From assembly GCA_963565915.1 (NCBI GenBank), contig OY751493.1:1984001-2048000 (forward strand): a stretch of 64,000 nt of DNA, in the 5' to 3' direction. This document shows positions 35,071-46,273 of the stretch, in pieces (within the stretch, counting starts at the first letter, position 1; every line of letters begins with the position of its first letter). Position numbers and translations under genes: made by a program. The notes beneath the pieces are model-generated. The model worked only from the letters and a program-made list of their open reading frames with translations. It ran no database searches and was not told the origin of the DNA. Source of the DNA: Entoloma clypeatum (taxonomy: Eukaryota; Basidiomycota; Agaricomycetes; Agaricales; Entolomataceae).

Positions 35071-37503
35071 TTATAAAAAATGCTCCCTCAGCCTTCCAAG
35101 TTCTATGTGCAATGCTGTGCGGTCTTCCTTCGACGGCCCTTGAATTACACGATAATTGCGGGCAAGCAGGCGGAAGTGGCGAATCATTCTCTCGAGAGGT
35201 GCATGATGCAGATTATCTGGAAAGGGTTGGATGTAGGGCCAAAGCGAAATCAAGACTCTTTTGCACATGGAATAATTTCCAACGGCAAAGAAGGCGCTGG
35301 CCACAGCATCAATGGATGCGACATCAGGTTCGACATCGGCTGAAATCATCTGCTGAAAAACTTGCAATGCCCTCTCGGGATTGCCTCGACGAGCACAGGC
35401 AGAAATCAGGATAGTGAACAGCACGACGTTAGGTCTGATTCCGGCTTTCTCAGCTGATTTCATCACATCGATTGCGCCGTCAAGATCATCCGACTGAGTC
35501 AGGCCTTCCATGAGGCCACCGATATGATATTCATTTGGCCGAATTCCACGAGAAAGTAATGCGTTGAAAACACATTTTGCCGTGTCTGGATCAGACTTGA
35601 GGACAGCAGCGTGCCGGATACGCAAGGCGAGCATGACCGGGTCGGTCAACATGTTGCGATCTGCGAATGACTGAAGGACGGGTCGTGCAAGCCGCCGATG
35701 ACTGAGTGCCGGGGACAATTGCATACCTGCGGTAGGATCAAGATATCTGTCCCCCTTGATAAAGCGATGTTCAGGATAAAAACGAGTCTCTTCTCGACGA
35801 TCGGATGAAAATTTGGCAGCTATCATGTCCCAGCCTCGACCGTATGAAAGAAATTTTTCATGACGGAGAATGCAAGCCAATATGATGTGCATGTGTCGCA
35901 GAGTAGGTCCTGTATCTTGTGAAGTGAATCGGCGCAAAGCGGTCAAAAGAACGCGAGGCTTTGAGCGTTCCCTTTTGCTAAGGTGGTCCAGTAGGATTTC
36001 CAATGTAACAGCGTTGGGCTGGATGTTATTGGCTTGTAGGACCCGCAGAAACGGGCCAGTAACTTTCATGCCGCGGGTACGTAAGAGTCCTCTGAACAGT
36101 GCATTGAGAATCTGGATTGTAAGTACCATGCCTGATGGCACCCAGGGAAGGTCTTGCCTATCTTGGCCGTGCCTCTCTAGGGATGACAACATCAACATGG
36201 ATGTGTAAAAAGGCGCCTTGACAGGGCACATATCTGCCACCAGTCGCACTGCAGTATCTTCCTGCCCCATGGAGAAAAAAAGATGGATGAGCGAGGCAGT
36301 GGCAATTCCATTTGGAGTAATCCCAGCCATGACCATGGTTTGGAATAGCTGAAGAGCTTCTGGGAGGTTGGACTGTGTGGTGAAATGATTGATGAAGATC
36401 GAGAACGTCGCTGCATTGGGAGTAAGATCGCGACGAACGAAGGGGGGAAATTCTACAGGCAAGCGATGGCTGCCTGCAGGACAGCTTCCTACACCATCTG
36501 CATTCGATATAATGATGGAAGCTGCGCTGACGTCGCGTTGTTTGAAAAGGCCAAGTAATTGAGCAGCCCCATTCAAGTCCTGGCAGTCGAGGCGAAGCCG
36601 TATGAGACTGTTCACGACGTTGGTGGCCGTTTGAGTTTCGAGGGAATGTAATGCTTCTAATGCTCGGGCTTCGACATGTGGGTCCATACCCAGCGCCCGA
36701 TAGTAGGTTGCAACGATCGCATGAGTAGACGCGTCCGGAGGGACGCCTGCTTCTGACATCAAAAGGAGGCATAGCTTTGCCATAGGAACATCGCGATTTT
36801 GGATGTGCCCCGAAAGAACGAGGTGGAATACTCGTCGCGAAGGCACCATATTCTGCTCTTTGTACTCTTGCAGAACGGCTTGCAGTGCGGCAAAATCTCG
36901 AGTCTCTATCAACGCTCGTGCCCGCCAACTCAACAAGCGCGAGGTTGTTTTCCCAGTATGTTCCTTCCCAAGAGACACAACGCGTAGGACTCCGTTCCAA
37001 AGCCTTCTCTTTGCAAGCTGGAAGGCTATGCCCTGATACACGCTTTGTTTGAGACTGCATCCCAATGCATGCGCGAGGACGAGGATACGAAGGGATCTCA
37101 TTGGTGACGAGGAATTTGTCATGGCTTCCGCCAGAATGTGTACATTGTTTCTGTCTTTCAAGTAGTCGGAAAGTTGCGGAGAGCTTTGAATCGTCTCCGA
37201 TAATATTGCCTCGTTGGTTGAATGGGACAGGATATTTTCCAACATCGCCAGGATTTCCAGAGGCAGTGGCGGGCGAGGAGTTGGCGTTGGGACGTTGGAA
37301 GGCTGTGCGACCAGTGAGTCGTCTCTCGGACTGTATACTGAGATGTGGGGTGGGGGCCGACAGTGCGTCTGCATGATAGCAGACATGGCGCTCCATCGAA
37401 TGAAAGTTGTTGGACAAGGAGCTCGGCGAGAGACAAGAATATCGCTCGGGATAGCAAAACGCTCGAGATGTTGCGTGTGAGCGAGACGAACGCTCCTCAG
37501 CAT
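35071..37503 (-). CDS. Pentatricopeptide repeat protein, probably mitochondrial
   Basis: A single uninterrupted frame of 810 aa, ATG at 37503. The basic, Ser-containing start (MLRSVRLAHTQHLERF) suits mitochondrial import. PPR-type helical pairs recur at about 35-residue spacing: RVFHLVLSGHIQNRDVPMAK, FSIFINHFTTQSNLPEALQL, TASLIHLFFSMGQEDTAVRL, YHIGGLMEGLTQSDDLDGAI, LFTILISACARRGNPERALQ and VASIDAVASAFFAVGNYSMC. PPR proteins bind organellar RNA; the target here cannot be told. It is one of the few genes here without introns. It is convergent with the HapX gene (75 bp between stops). Confidence 0.85.
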   Translation of the reverse strand: MLRSVRLAHTQHLERFAIPSDILVSRRAPCPTTFIRWSAMSAIMQTHCRPPPHISVYSPRDDSLVAQPSNVPTPTPRPPLPLEILAMLENILSHSTNEAILSETIQSSPQLSDYLKDRNNVHILAEAMTNSSSPMRSLRILVLAHALGCSLKQSVYQGIAFQLAKRRLWNGVLRVVSLGKEHTGKTTSRLLSWRARALIETRDFAALQAVLQEYKEQNMVPSRRVFHLVLSGHIQNRDVPMAKLCLLLMSEAGVPPDASTHAIVATYYRALGMDPHVEARALEALHSLETQTATNVVNSLIRLRLDCQDLNGAAQLLGLFKQRDVSAASIIISNADGVGSCPAGSHRLPVEFPPFVRRDLTPNAATFSIFINHFTTQSNLPEALQLFQTMVMAGITPNGIATASLIHLFFSMGQEDTAVRLVADMCPVKAPFYTSMLMLSSLERHGQDRQDLPWVPSGMVLTIQILNALFRGLLRTRGMKVTGPFLRVLQANNIQPNAVTLEILLDHLSKRERSKPRVLLTALRRFTSQDTGPTLRHMHIILACILRHEKFLSYGRGWDMIAAKFSSDRREETRFYPEHRFIKGDRYLDPTAGMQLSPALSHRRLARPVLQSFADRNMLTDPVMLALRIRHAAVLKSDPDTAKCVFNALLSRGIRPNEYHIGGLMEGLTQSDDLDGAIDVMKSAEKAGIRPNVVLFTILISACARRGNPERALQVFQQMISADVEPDVASIDAVASAFFAVGNYSMCKRVLISLWPYIQPFPDNLHHAPLERMIRHFRLLARNYRVIQGPSKEDRTALHIELGRLREHFL

Positions 37504-37662
37504 GGACAGCTGGGGTGACGTCCAGGTTGAAGCAAAAATCCCTGTGGGCTATAGAAATATGAGATGGGAGGATGATGGACATTGAAACGCTCTCACCGTC
37601 CACAGGTCAACGACCTGCAAATGCAAGTTACCAATGGTTTTTTTCACAATCACGTGATGGTA

Positions 37663-38624
37663 TTAAACAACTACTATCTCCTCTGCAAAAATTTCAAGGA
37701 CAAATCTCCCCATCTCTACATAATCCGGTGTTACTATCGACCCATATATTTTTTGTCCCACTCCCCCGTCCTCCTCCACTGCCGATGCCATGCACTGGTC
37801 TGAACGGCACAACACGAGCGTGATAACAGGAGGTGTGCATGTGAAAATGCCTACATCAAGACAGGAAAAGGGAGATGGATGAGGGTAGTTTCTCTGGCTT
37901 GGAGGCTCGTTGATCTTCGCCGGAGGCAGGGCCCAGTTGGTGATGATCGTCATAAAGCCACATAGAAGACGAAAGGATTCAATAGCCGTCAAAATATGCT
38001 GTAGAGATGGAACAAGCGCCATCTTGTTTGTTGACAAGGTGCAAGTACGCGCTTGCTCTAGGGTGAAGCGATCCGGCCAGAAGTTTGCACTCATAGAGTC
38101 AATTGCAAGCAATCCAATTTCCTCTCCAGTGAGGCATGAGGCGTGATATTTTGCAAGTTGAAAGACAGTGGCCGCGAGTTGAAGAGAAGACACGGGGCGG
38201 AAGATATGCAACCTCTCCAAGGAACGACGGGCGACCGCCGACACGGCTGTTTTATTGTCAGGAAATAGAAGCAGAAGATGGCTTCGCAACAATTGGTCGA
38301 AACGGGCGACGTCAAAACCCAACTCCATGTCGAAAACAAGGGCAGCCTTCTCCCGGCCTCGAAGCTCAATAGACTGGTATTTTTCGGGGATTATGCAAAG
38401 GATGAGGAAGAAATAGAGGAGATGGGTCTTTCCAGAGGATGGTGGGCCGCGTATTTCAAGGACAGTTCCAGGATGCATCAAGGACGGCAATGAAGTAGTA
38501 CCACGTTGGGGGGGACGGTGAACGGAGGTGAGAAGCTGGGAAGACGGGGTTTGTGCTGATCATGGAGAAGGGGGGGAAAGGGGCGTACATGTGTAAGGGA
38601 CTCGGAATCGATGTCATGGAACAT
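37663..38624 (-). CDS. XRCC2-like RAD51 paralogue
   Basis: Two coding exons: 38624-38589 (MFHDIDSESLTH) and 38535-37663, about 302 aa. The RecA core has the Walker A motif GPPSSGKT directly followed by HLLYFFLILCIIPEK, as in XRCC2, then ALVFDMELGFDVARFDQLL and a Walker B-like strand GLLAIDSMSANFWPDR. LLCGFMTIITNWALPP is the following strand. Expected role: homologous recombination within a RAD51-paralogue complex. The region YPHPSPFSCLDVGIFTCTPP may hide an unrecognised intron; I could find no clear donor. It shares a short promoter with the coiled-coil gene. Confidence 0.75.
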
Positions 38625-38701
38625 GATGAAGTTACGATGGTAACATCCTCCGCACGATCAAGTCCTCTCGTCCTCCTCCCATCTCATTGCGATCGTGTTA
38701 C
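38625..38701. promoter_or_regulatory. 77-bp divergent promoter, XRCC2-like / coiled-coil gene
   Basis: Start codons at 38624 (-) and 38702 (+). No CACGTG; CT-rich stretch CCTCTCGTCCTCCTCCCATC on the plus strand. Confidence 0.4.
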
Positions 38702-41126
38702 ATGTCCCCGACCGCACGACCACCACCGTCATCTAGACGTCCGGCGTCCGCTTCCCCAACTCCGTCGTCCTCTCTTGCGAAGACTGTAACCGCGCGATCT
38801 TCAGCAGCTTTACCCCGCGTCGTCCCTTCTTCCCTGAATCCGGCGTCCGCCAGCCGCCGCAATTCATCGAAGGTGACGGGACCGCCACCAGTCAGTGGCG
38901 CATCCCGAGAATCTCTGTCGGCTTCACTCAAGGACGAAACTGACCAGAAGGAACAGGCACGCACGCAGTCCAGATATCCCGCTTCCTTGCTAATAGCGTC
39001 ATAACAGCTTCTTATCCTCGTCCAGAACAAAGATCAGACAATCTCGAATCTTACTACAGAACAAGACAACCTCACTTCTGCCCTCAATGCTGCAGAAACT
39101 CGAATAAATGATCTCTACGCAGAACAGTCCCGCTCCGAAGCCGAACTAGCCCAACGCATCGATATTTCCGAAAAGCTAAGAGCCCAAGTCCGTGAATTGG
39201 AAAAAGAGAAGAGGGATATCCATCGTAGATACAATGAACAGGTGAGAATTTTTGCCTTTTCGTAAAGAAAATTCTCAATCAGGGGGCTTGTTTTCCTGCT
39301 AGACAACTACATTTGAAGCCGAGCGGCAGGCCTTCTACGATAACGAGCAGCATCTCAAATCACGGATCCAGTCTCTCACAGATGCTCGAAAACGTCCAGA
39401 ACGCACCGCCGCTGCTTCAGAGCCAGAATTGGAAATCGAACCTGAGGAAGAAGACGAAATAGAACAAACTCCCCATCATGGCACTATACCTTGTCAGGAT
39501 CTAGATGATCCCGAAACAGAGCCTGCTGAAATGACTTCGCTCCGCCTGGAACTGTCCACTCTCTCAACTTCATATTCATCGCTGCAAAGCACTCTCGTCC
39601 TCTTGCAAACACAACTTGTAGACCTTAAACGGGTCAATCGGGAGCTTCAGGAAGAGAATGAAAGCTACATGATACTCCTCAGAGAGAAGACCTTGAATGG
39701 CCAATTTGATTTGATGGCACAAGTTGGTGGTGGGTCTAGCGATGAAGGTGAAGACGAAGGTGACGATGAAGGCGGCGCAGGAAACACTGACGTTCGCAGC
39801 CTCCGAAGTGCATCGAGGAGTATTCTTGATAGAGTCGACGAGGAGTTTTCAGAGGATCCTTCTGAGCTGGAGGTCGACCGAGATACTGAATTCAATCCTG
39901 ATTTCCCGAGTCCTCGTCAATCAACTAGATCAGCTCGGAAACGAACTTTGTCATCTTCCAGTCTACCCAAAGGCGAAACTCTTGCAGATCTTCCCATCAC
40001 GGGGCCTGGCCTTGATCTTGCTGCTGAACTTGGGCGCGCCGAGAACAAAGATATCTTGGACGGGCATCCCGTCGAAGAACGTGACCGTCCTCTCGCGAAC
40101 AGCAAAAGCAAACGATCCAGAGCAAACACTCATGGTCGGAAAGTCTCTTCCAGCGAAACCGGCGGCACCGAGCCAAGCGCTTCTTCTAATGACATTGATG
40201 CGCTTCGAACTGAGGTGAAATCCCTCAAAGACGCCAACAAAGCTCTGTCACTCTACGCGTCCAAGATAATCGATCGCATCATATCTCAAGAGGGCTTTGA
40301 GCATGTTCTAGCAGTTGATTACGACAAGGAACCCACAACAGCGATACCTCCGTCCGCTGGCTTGCATGACCCTCCGACCAATGAAGCAAGGGCGAGACCA
40401 CAATCTGTTATCGTAGCGCGCTCAACATCTAGCCCTATGTCGGGCACACGGATGAATTCTCCGCCTGCGGCCGGTCAACCAAATTCCAAGGCACAGCGTC
40501 GCTCGCTTTCGTTCGATTGGAAAGGTTTTTCTATTTTCAGTGGACCTGAAAAGAAACCCGAATCCAATTTGCGTCCCTTGACATTGAAGCCAGGTGCCAA
40601 TCCTCTCACAGGTGGTCGTAAATTGGACAACGAAGAAGATGAAGAAGATCGAAAAGAACGAGAACGTCTCAACGCGACAATGAAGCTGATGGGAATCCAT
40701 CCAACTCGTAAACACGAATCTTCATCATTTGCATTTCCAGCTGTTGCTGTCCAAAAATCTGCTTCTACAGGAACGCCTCCACCAGCCAGTACTAATCGAC
40801 GTTTCTCGCTCTTTGGGTCAAGGTCAACAGGAAATCCAGATGATGTCTCATCGATGCCTTCATCCAGTGGCACTGACTTGCATGTGGGAATTGGAATTGG
40901 ATCTCATTTGACTCAGGAAGCTCTAGAACAGGCTGAAGCCGAAAATTCTCTGGCAGCCTTAGACGCGCATGAGCGTTTCTTGAGTGCAGAGATTGCGCGA
41001 GGAGCAAGTAGCGGGTTCACAGAGATCTCTCCTAGAGTTAGTAGGCGGAGCCGGAGGAGCGCCGGTGGTAGTAGTGGTAGCACAGTTTGGAGCGCAGGAA
41101 TGAGTGGCGGTGGGGATGATGACTAG
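38702..41126 (+). CDS. Coiled-coil protein of unknown function
   Basis: Three exons, 38702-38956, 39008-39241, 39303-41126, 770 aa. The N-terminus is Ser/Pro/Arg-rich. Long heptads run from about residue 70 to 170 (NLTTEQDNLTSALNAAETRI, ISEKLRAQVRELEKEKRDIH) and about 210-250 (LSTSYSSLQSTLVLLQTQLV then LKRVNRELQEENE). An acidic run, SSDEGEDEGDDEGG, follows, then a third helix LRTEVKSLKDANKALSLYA, and a disordered tail with FSLFG- and FSIFSG-type motifs. Mushroom proteins of this shape are often labelled 'M protein-like' for lack of anything better; a Golgi/vesicle or cytoskeletal role is possible but not shown. The intron after KEQ begins GC (GCACGC). Confidence 0.75.
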
Positions 41127-41350
41127 GGCAAGCTCCCTTTTCCTTGAAGTATACCACATTTTCTTAAGTACTTGTGAATTGTTCGACCGTTTGACCTCGA
41201 CTTATCAAGATGCTTCTTGTCTCGAAGAGGGCTCCTTGCAATGACATCTACGAATCCAGTACTCGATCTGTACATCATAATCTTTACTTAAATGTAAGCG
41301 ACGCCGCCACCAGGACCTCTTGATCTACTGTTCTATCGAAATCAATTGAG

Positions 41351-41923
41351 ATGGTGTGTTCACAACCAGATTGTCTGGTTTTTCACTGATCCTTGCTGAT
41401 AATCATAACAAATCAGGAAGAAGCCCACATTTCTTCCTTATCTGCCGGGACCATTGATTTTGCGCACCGCATGTTTGACGCTGCGCGGACTGGCAATACA
41501 AGGCTGCTTGTCGTGGCTGTGGAGGCGGGTCTACCAGTCAACCTCACGAACGCTAAAGGTATGCTCAGCATTCTGCCTCTTGAGAACATAGCTAAATCAA
41601 CATTGTGATGAGGCAATACACTCTTGATGCTGGCGGCATATGCAGGTCATCTTGAACTTACCAAGGCACTACTTGAGCGTGGTGCCGATCCAGATCGATT
41701 GAATGATTCAGGGCAGTCCATAATCGCAGGAGCGGTGTTTAAGGCCCATGAGGATGTCGTACGGGTGCTTGCGAAAAACGGTGCCAATCCTCGTATCGGT
41801 ACACCTAATGCCATAGAGACGGCGCACATGTTTGGAAGAAAGGAGATGATGGAAGTCTTGGGTACTAAAGAGGGCGATATTGGACCAGACGTTCCTACCC
41901 CACCGAGCGCTATTACACATTGA
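41351..41923 (+). CDS. Small ankyrin-repeat protein
   Basis: Exon 1 41351-41377 (MVCSQPDCL), exon 2 from 41417 (EEAHISSLSAGTIDFAHRMF...), exon 3 from about 41610 to 41923. Ankyrin repeats: MFDAARTGNTRLLVVAVEAG, NTLLMLAAYAGHLELTKALL then ERGADPDRLND, SIIAGAVFKAHEDVVRVLAK, with TAHMFGRKEMMEVL as the cap. About 155 aa, nothing else in it, so a free-standing ankyrin adaptor such as those widespread in fungi. Binding partner unknown. Confidence 0.85.
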
Positions 41924-41974
41924 GGTGTCATCAGTGGCCGGTACTTGTCTTTAAGTTGGTTTTTGTACGGTGAA

Positions 41975-42796
41975 TTACGGGTGGGTGGGAATTTGTCTTT
42001 TTATCAGAGTATTTTGGGCGTGAGTGCGTATGGCATGGAATGGGTCGGAAACAAAATCTGGGTTGGATAGTATCAGTGGATGCCGGACTTTCTCCAATTC
42101 ACTGTCAAGAAAATAATTTTTTTTGAGAGAAGAAAACTCTCTCAGGGAGTAGGGTGCCATACAGTGCATGTCTTCGTTGCGAACCAGAAAGGGTTGCGCT
42201 TTTTCCTTCACCGATTCTACTACATTTCATATGGATGCTCGGCTGCTGATCGGCAAGGTTTTCCCTTGCCGGTGTTTCTTCAATCGGTGGACTGGATTGA
42301 TGAACAGCTGCGATGGCGAGTTGCAGGTCACTGAAACCACCAGCAATTTGTTCTTTTGCCTTGCGCTTCAAGCGGCGGTCGTGCGATTTTGAGTACGGTG
42401 ATCCGGTAGCCTCGCACCCTTTAAGAGACTTGTGAATCGACGATAACACGGGCTGAGGATGAGGAGAACGTTGGAATATATCATCTCGCTTAAAGTTACA
42501 GTGTTTCGCCCTCTTTTTCATGTTCCTGGGAGTTTCTCTGGGTATCGATTGTGATTCTAAAATCTCAATGCTCTGGATTACAATTCAGCGTTATGCAGAA
42601 TATCGCAGTGGAACAAACTGACCGATGCGTTGACTGCCTCTCCAATGTTAACACGCTCCACAGCATCACTCTCAATAGTTAAGCGGCGATCGATGAGCTT
42701 GGCTAACGGTTCGCGAGCTACCCGACGTCTTCGAAGGGACTTGGGCTTCAAGAACGAGCGTATTTTGAGTGCGTTGCAGAGAAGCGCTATGTGCAT
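41975..42796 (-). CDS. SLX9: Ribosome biogenesis protein SLX9
   Basis: Joined exons give KSLRRRRVAREPLAKLIDRR ... RVNIGEAVNAS, FKRDDIFQRCEATGSPYSKS, HDRRLKRKAKEQIAGG, then IGEGKSATLSGSQRRHALEL and EKVRHPLILSNPDFVSDPFH then AIRTHAQNTLIKRQ. The SPYSKSHxRRxKRKxKEQ and PLILxNPxFxxxPFxxIRTHAQNTL blocks are diagnostic of SLX9, a small nucleolar protein needed for 18S rRNA processing and pre-40S export. The start is uncertain: 42796 is the first in-frame ATG, but the homologous segment extends upstream (LIQNGEDP) and a further 5' exon may exist. Tail-to-tail with the ankyrin gene (51 bp). Confidence 0.8.
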
Positions 42797-42988
42797 GGGG
42801 TCCTCACCATTTTGAATCAATCTAAAGGTCCGTGACCAAAAAAGGTAATACCAATAGGTATTGTTTTGTGACTTACATAATAATTGCCTAATACAGTAGG
42901 CCGACTTACTACATAAGCATCCCCTAAAATCCGCAACTTTTCAGAAGGAGCTTCAAGTTCCTGGTTCCTCATACCATTACTCACTGTA

Positions 42989-44538
42989 TTACTGCACAAC
43001 TAGGCTATCTCTCAGTTCAACCTGCTTGAAACGAATGCGGCTATCGTTCATCCCCACCATCAAGAAACTGATCAATACTAGGAAAGCGCCTGTGAGAACT
43101 TGCGCGCGAACGGGCCTCATCAATAACAAGTCCCCAACAACAGCCAAGGGAATCGTGAGACTGAGGCCAACAGTGACAACAAGGGGCGTCGTCTTCAACA
43201 TAGACAGCACATAGAGATAATCACTTGTAAAGGTGATAAACATCTAAGAAACATGGATGAATGTTGAGCGGAGCTGAGAAGGATGCTACTCACATTGAAA
43301 AGGATTGCTTCGATAGCTGTGCTCGTCTTTGGCAGCTCAAAAACCTCCAAGGCTGATACATGAAGGATCACGCCTATGACCCAACATACTAGGATGTTGT
43401 AAAGGCCAACGAAACCAAAGAACAATTGCATGTCGATTCGGGACTCGGAATGGATTCGTACTTTGAGAAAGGTGGCATACAAAGCATAAAATAGAGCTGA
43501 GATCAGTGCCAAGGAGTCTCCCAGGACAGCGTGTGTTGCATGACTGTACAACGAGCCGGGCAGCGATGGGTCTTTCGATGATGAGGAATCGGATAGAGAT
43601 ACCAGGAGGACGCCTCCAAAACTGCACAAAGGGCAGAGTTTGTGTTGAAGACGGTATGGCTGTCACATCAAACATACCTTAAAATCACCGCAAAGATCTT
43701 CTTGGTCGTCAGGATCTCTACCATAAATATTCTGCCAATTGCTAGAGTGAAAAGGCCTGTGAGAGCTTATTAGAATCCGGGACGGGTGGTTAATGAAGTG
43801 GTATACCGCTCATACTAGAAAGTATGGTAGCACTCGCAACGCTTGTATAGAAGAGGGAGGCGTTGACCGACCAATTAGCGATGAACCAAAGGAAACAAAA
43901 TGCAAAGGCCAAATCGCGAGTCTCACGGATACTGAGAGGGGGTAAATTGTGCTCTGCGGAGGAAGATAGCTGAGTGTATTAGTGAGGTCGACACCAAAAG
44001 GTTCCCACTGCGACATACCCCGTCCCCCGGTAGCAATTGCGGATCCATTATTAGAGGGCGATGACTTGAATCTATGGTATTGCTTGAATGCATTCATGAG
44101 AATGCCATGTTGGATACCCACCGACTACTTGGTATCTGGTCTCTTGTGCATGGCTTGGGTTCTGTACCGTACCGCGCAATCTCCTCCAGAGGAAAGGTAG
44201 GAGATATATGGTGAATGAACTCGTGTTTAGATAGGTTACCCTATGTCAAATCAGACGGTTTTTGATATGTGTGTGCTTGACCCACAGGAAAGGCTTTTGA
44301 AATCCGTTTTGGAAGAGAGCCTTATTATGTAGATTCTGTGTTCCAGTTGAGTACAAAGCTGGAAATCGAGAACGCTTGCCTGTGTAATAAAATTAGACAG
44401 TGTCCACAGAATTACTACGATTCCCAGTAGAAGAAGTCCAAAGACATAATCTTTGTTGAGTTGGAGCGAAGAGCGTGGCCTCTCGGGCAATTGAGGTCTA
44501 GGAGGAGGGCTCGAGACAGAGGAAAGCAAAGTGTCCAT
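42989..44538 (-). CDS. SLC35F-type drug/metabolite transporter
   Basis: Multi-spanning membrane protein of the DMT superfamily (SLC35F5 / yeast Thi74 type). The cytosolic N-terminus is Pro-rich; the first span is YVFGLLLLGIVVILWTLSNF. Later segments include DLAFAFCFLWFIANWSVNAS, LFYTSVASATILSSMSGLFT, GGVLLVSLSD, GDSLALISALFYALYATFLK, DMQLFFGFVGLYNILVCWVI and PLVVTVGLSLTIPLAVVGDL, then LTGAFLVLISFLMVGMNDSR. About ten spans, with the EamA-like duplicated layout. SLC35F5-like proteins lie in vacuolar, Golgi or mitochondrial membranes; the substrate is unknown. Several short introns, approximate borders. Confidence 0.82.
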
Positions 44539-44683
44539 GGCGGGTCGAACTTGATGGCATGAATTCAGTATTCAATAATGTGGCGTGAGATGGTTCTATC
44601 TGACTATCTTACAAGATTAATAGTATGTATATATACTGTATATGTAGGGAATAAATAATCACGATAAGGATTGGCAAGAGGTC

Positions 44684-46145
44684 CTATCTTCGTATCCGGG
44701 CTGCTGGGTGATATTTAACTTTCTCGAATATCCTGAAGAGGCTAATAATCAAGTTTCCGCAGTAAGCCATGAGGCCGATACCGACAAGACAAATCAGGGC
44801 AAGTTGGTTATTGCAAATTCCGTTTCCGAGCCCTCCTTCGGAAACAGGAACAGTGCTTGGGGGTCGCGGAAGTTGGTTGTACCACGACATACTAGATGCT
44901 GACGCACAAGGTATAAGGGAAGTGAAGAAATTGTCGAAACAGAGGGAAAACGCTGCAGACCAGGCACATATGAAGAGGACCTCAGACAGGGTATGCATTA
45001 GTTTGCCTGAGGTACGCCAGAGGCCAAGTGGTCGCCCAAAATATTCGAGCTCCAGGATAATGTCAGTAAGACGAAGGTCCTGATAGGACGAAACTTACAT
45101 AGATCGCAACTATGACGTGTACCAATGTGAGTGGAGCGAATATGATGACGAGTGTCCTGATAGGAATGGCGGCTTATTCAAATAGATTGAACATACCAAA
45201 CCGCAACAACTCACGGAGAACTGCCAACTGCGCCTAGAATACCACCTTTGATCTCAATTTTACGGATATGAATGGCCACGGCCAGGGCTGTAGCAGTAAA
45301 GGTGATGTTGATGAAACGGAAAAGCTGTGCCAATCAAGTGACACGAAAGTCAATAATTTGAGTAGGTAGACAGGAATCAAAACTGACCAACGGAACATAA
45401 ACATTGGTAAGAATGAAGGTTCGGACCTTTTTCTTTTTTCTTTGCCATCCGCTTATGCCTCCACCTGTGCTCTCCTGATCATAGTCCCGATCATAAAGGT
45501 TGTTGCGCTCCTCCACGTGCATGATACCTGGCTGTGCGAGGTGTGGAGACCAAGGGGAATCCCATCCGGGCGTTGTGTTCTGAGCGAAAACGTAAGGGGC
45601 GGCGGGAGGTGTTGGGAGCGCTAGAGAAAGGCCAAAATCATGATGCATGCGAGGGTCGTTGGTTTGACCATGTTCGGTATCTTTTTCTTTCCGAGGAAAT
45701 GATGTACCCCCTCTGGTAGAGGTAGAGGCAGGGAGCCAGGACTTGGAAAACTCTTTAAACCCCCTTTTCTCTGATTTAGCACTGCTAGATGTCCATAAAT
45801 TGGGCCCATGGGATGATTTGGCAGTACCGGACATGGTGAATGTCCACCAGCGAGACCTGAGGTCGATCGTGCTGGCGTTATAGGAAGCTACGTCACCAGC
45901 TGGACGTGATTCTGCAGCCTGGCTATCGCTGAAGGTATCATCTGTGGGAGAAGGTGGTTCATCACGAGCCCAAGCTGTCGATCGAAGAAAAAATCAGTTG
46001 CGAAAGTCAATAAACCCGATCTAATTGAATCGAACTGACGAGGAGTAGTAATCACGGTTGTTGTAGGCGGAGGAGGCCGCCGGTTCAGTTTGAGACTTGA
46101 AGTAGAAGGAATCGAGGGGGATTGATGTCTAGAGGGGCTCGACAT
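44684..46145 (-). CDS. SRF1-like membrane protein (regulator of phospholipase D family)
   Basis: Exon 1 46145 to about 46036 (MSSPSRHQSPSIPSTSSLKL...) joins to WARDEPPSPTDDTFSDSQAA ... RSRWWTFTMSGTAKSSHGPN, then FILTNVYVPL, INITFTATALAVAIHIRKIE, SSPTLVIIFAPLTLVHVIVA then IYLEYFGRPLGLWRTS, LMHTLSEVLFICAWSAAFSL and LALICLVGIGLMAYCGNLII. The LEYFGRPxGLW block after a span is characteristic of the SRF1 family; yeast Srf1 regulates phospholipase D Spo14. Four spans with a long disordered, cytosolic N-terminus. It ends with a basic tail (EKVKYHPAARIRR). A longer start at 46271 is in frame but would overlap the divergent gene's promoter. Confidence 0.7.
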
Positions 46146-46273
46146 GCCGGCGGTGCCTTCGACGACGATACCTTGGCGAACGAGCGACGCTGGCGTCAAT
46201 GGCACCCGCAGGGCGATGTTGAACGACTCAGAGATAGAGGTAGATGTGACGCCGGCGCTGATGTCACACAATC

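Noticed and set aside
36158..37603. A 481-codon open frame on the minus strand overlapping the PPR gene
   Set aside because: Composition and lack of any family motif mark it as an out-of-frame shadow of the PPR gene.
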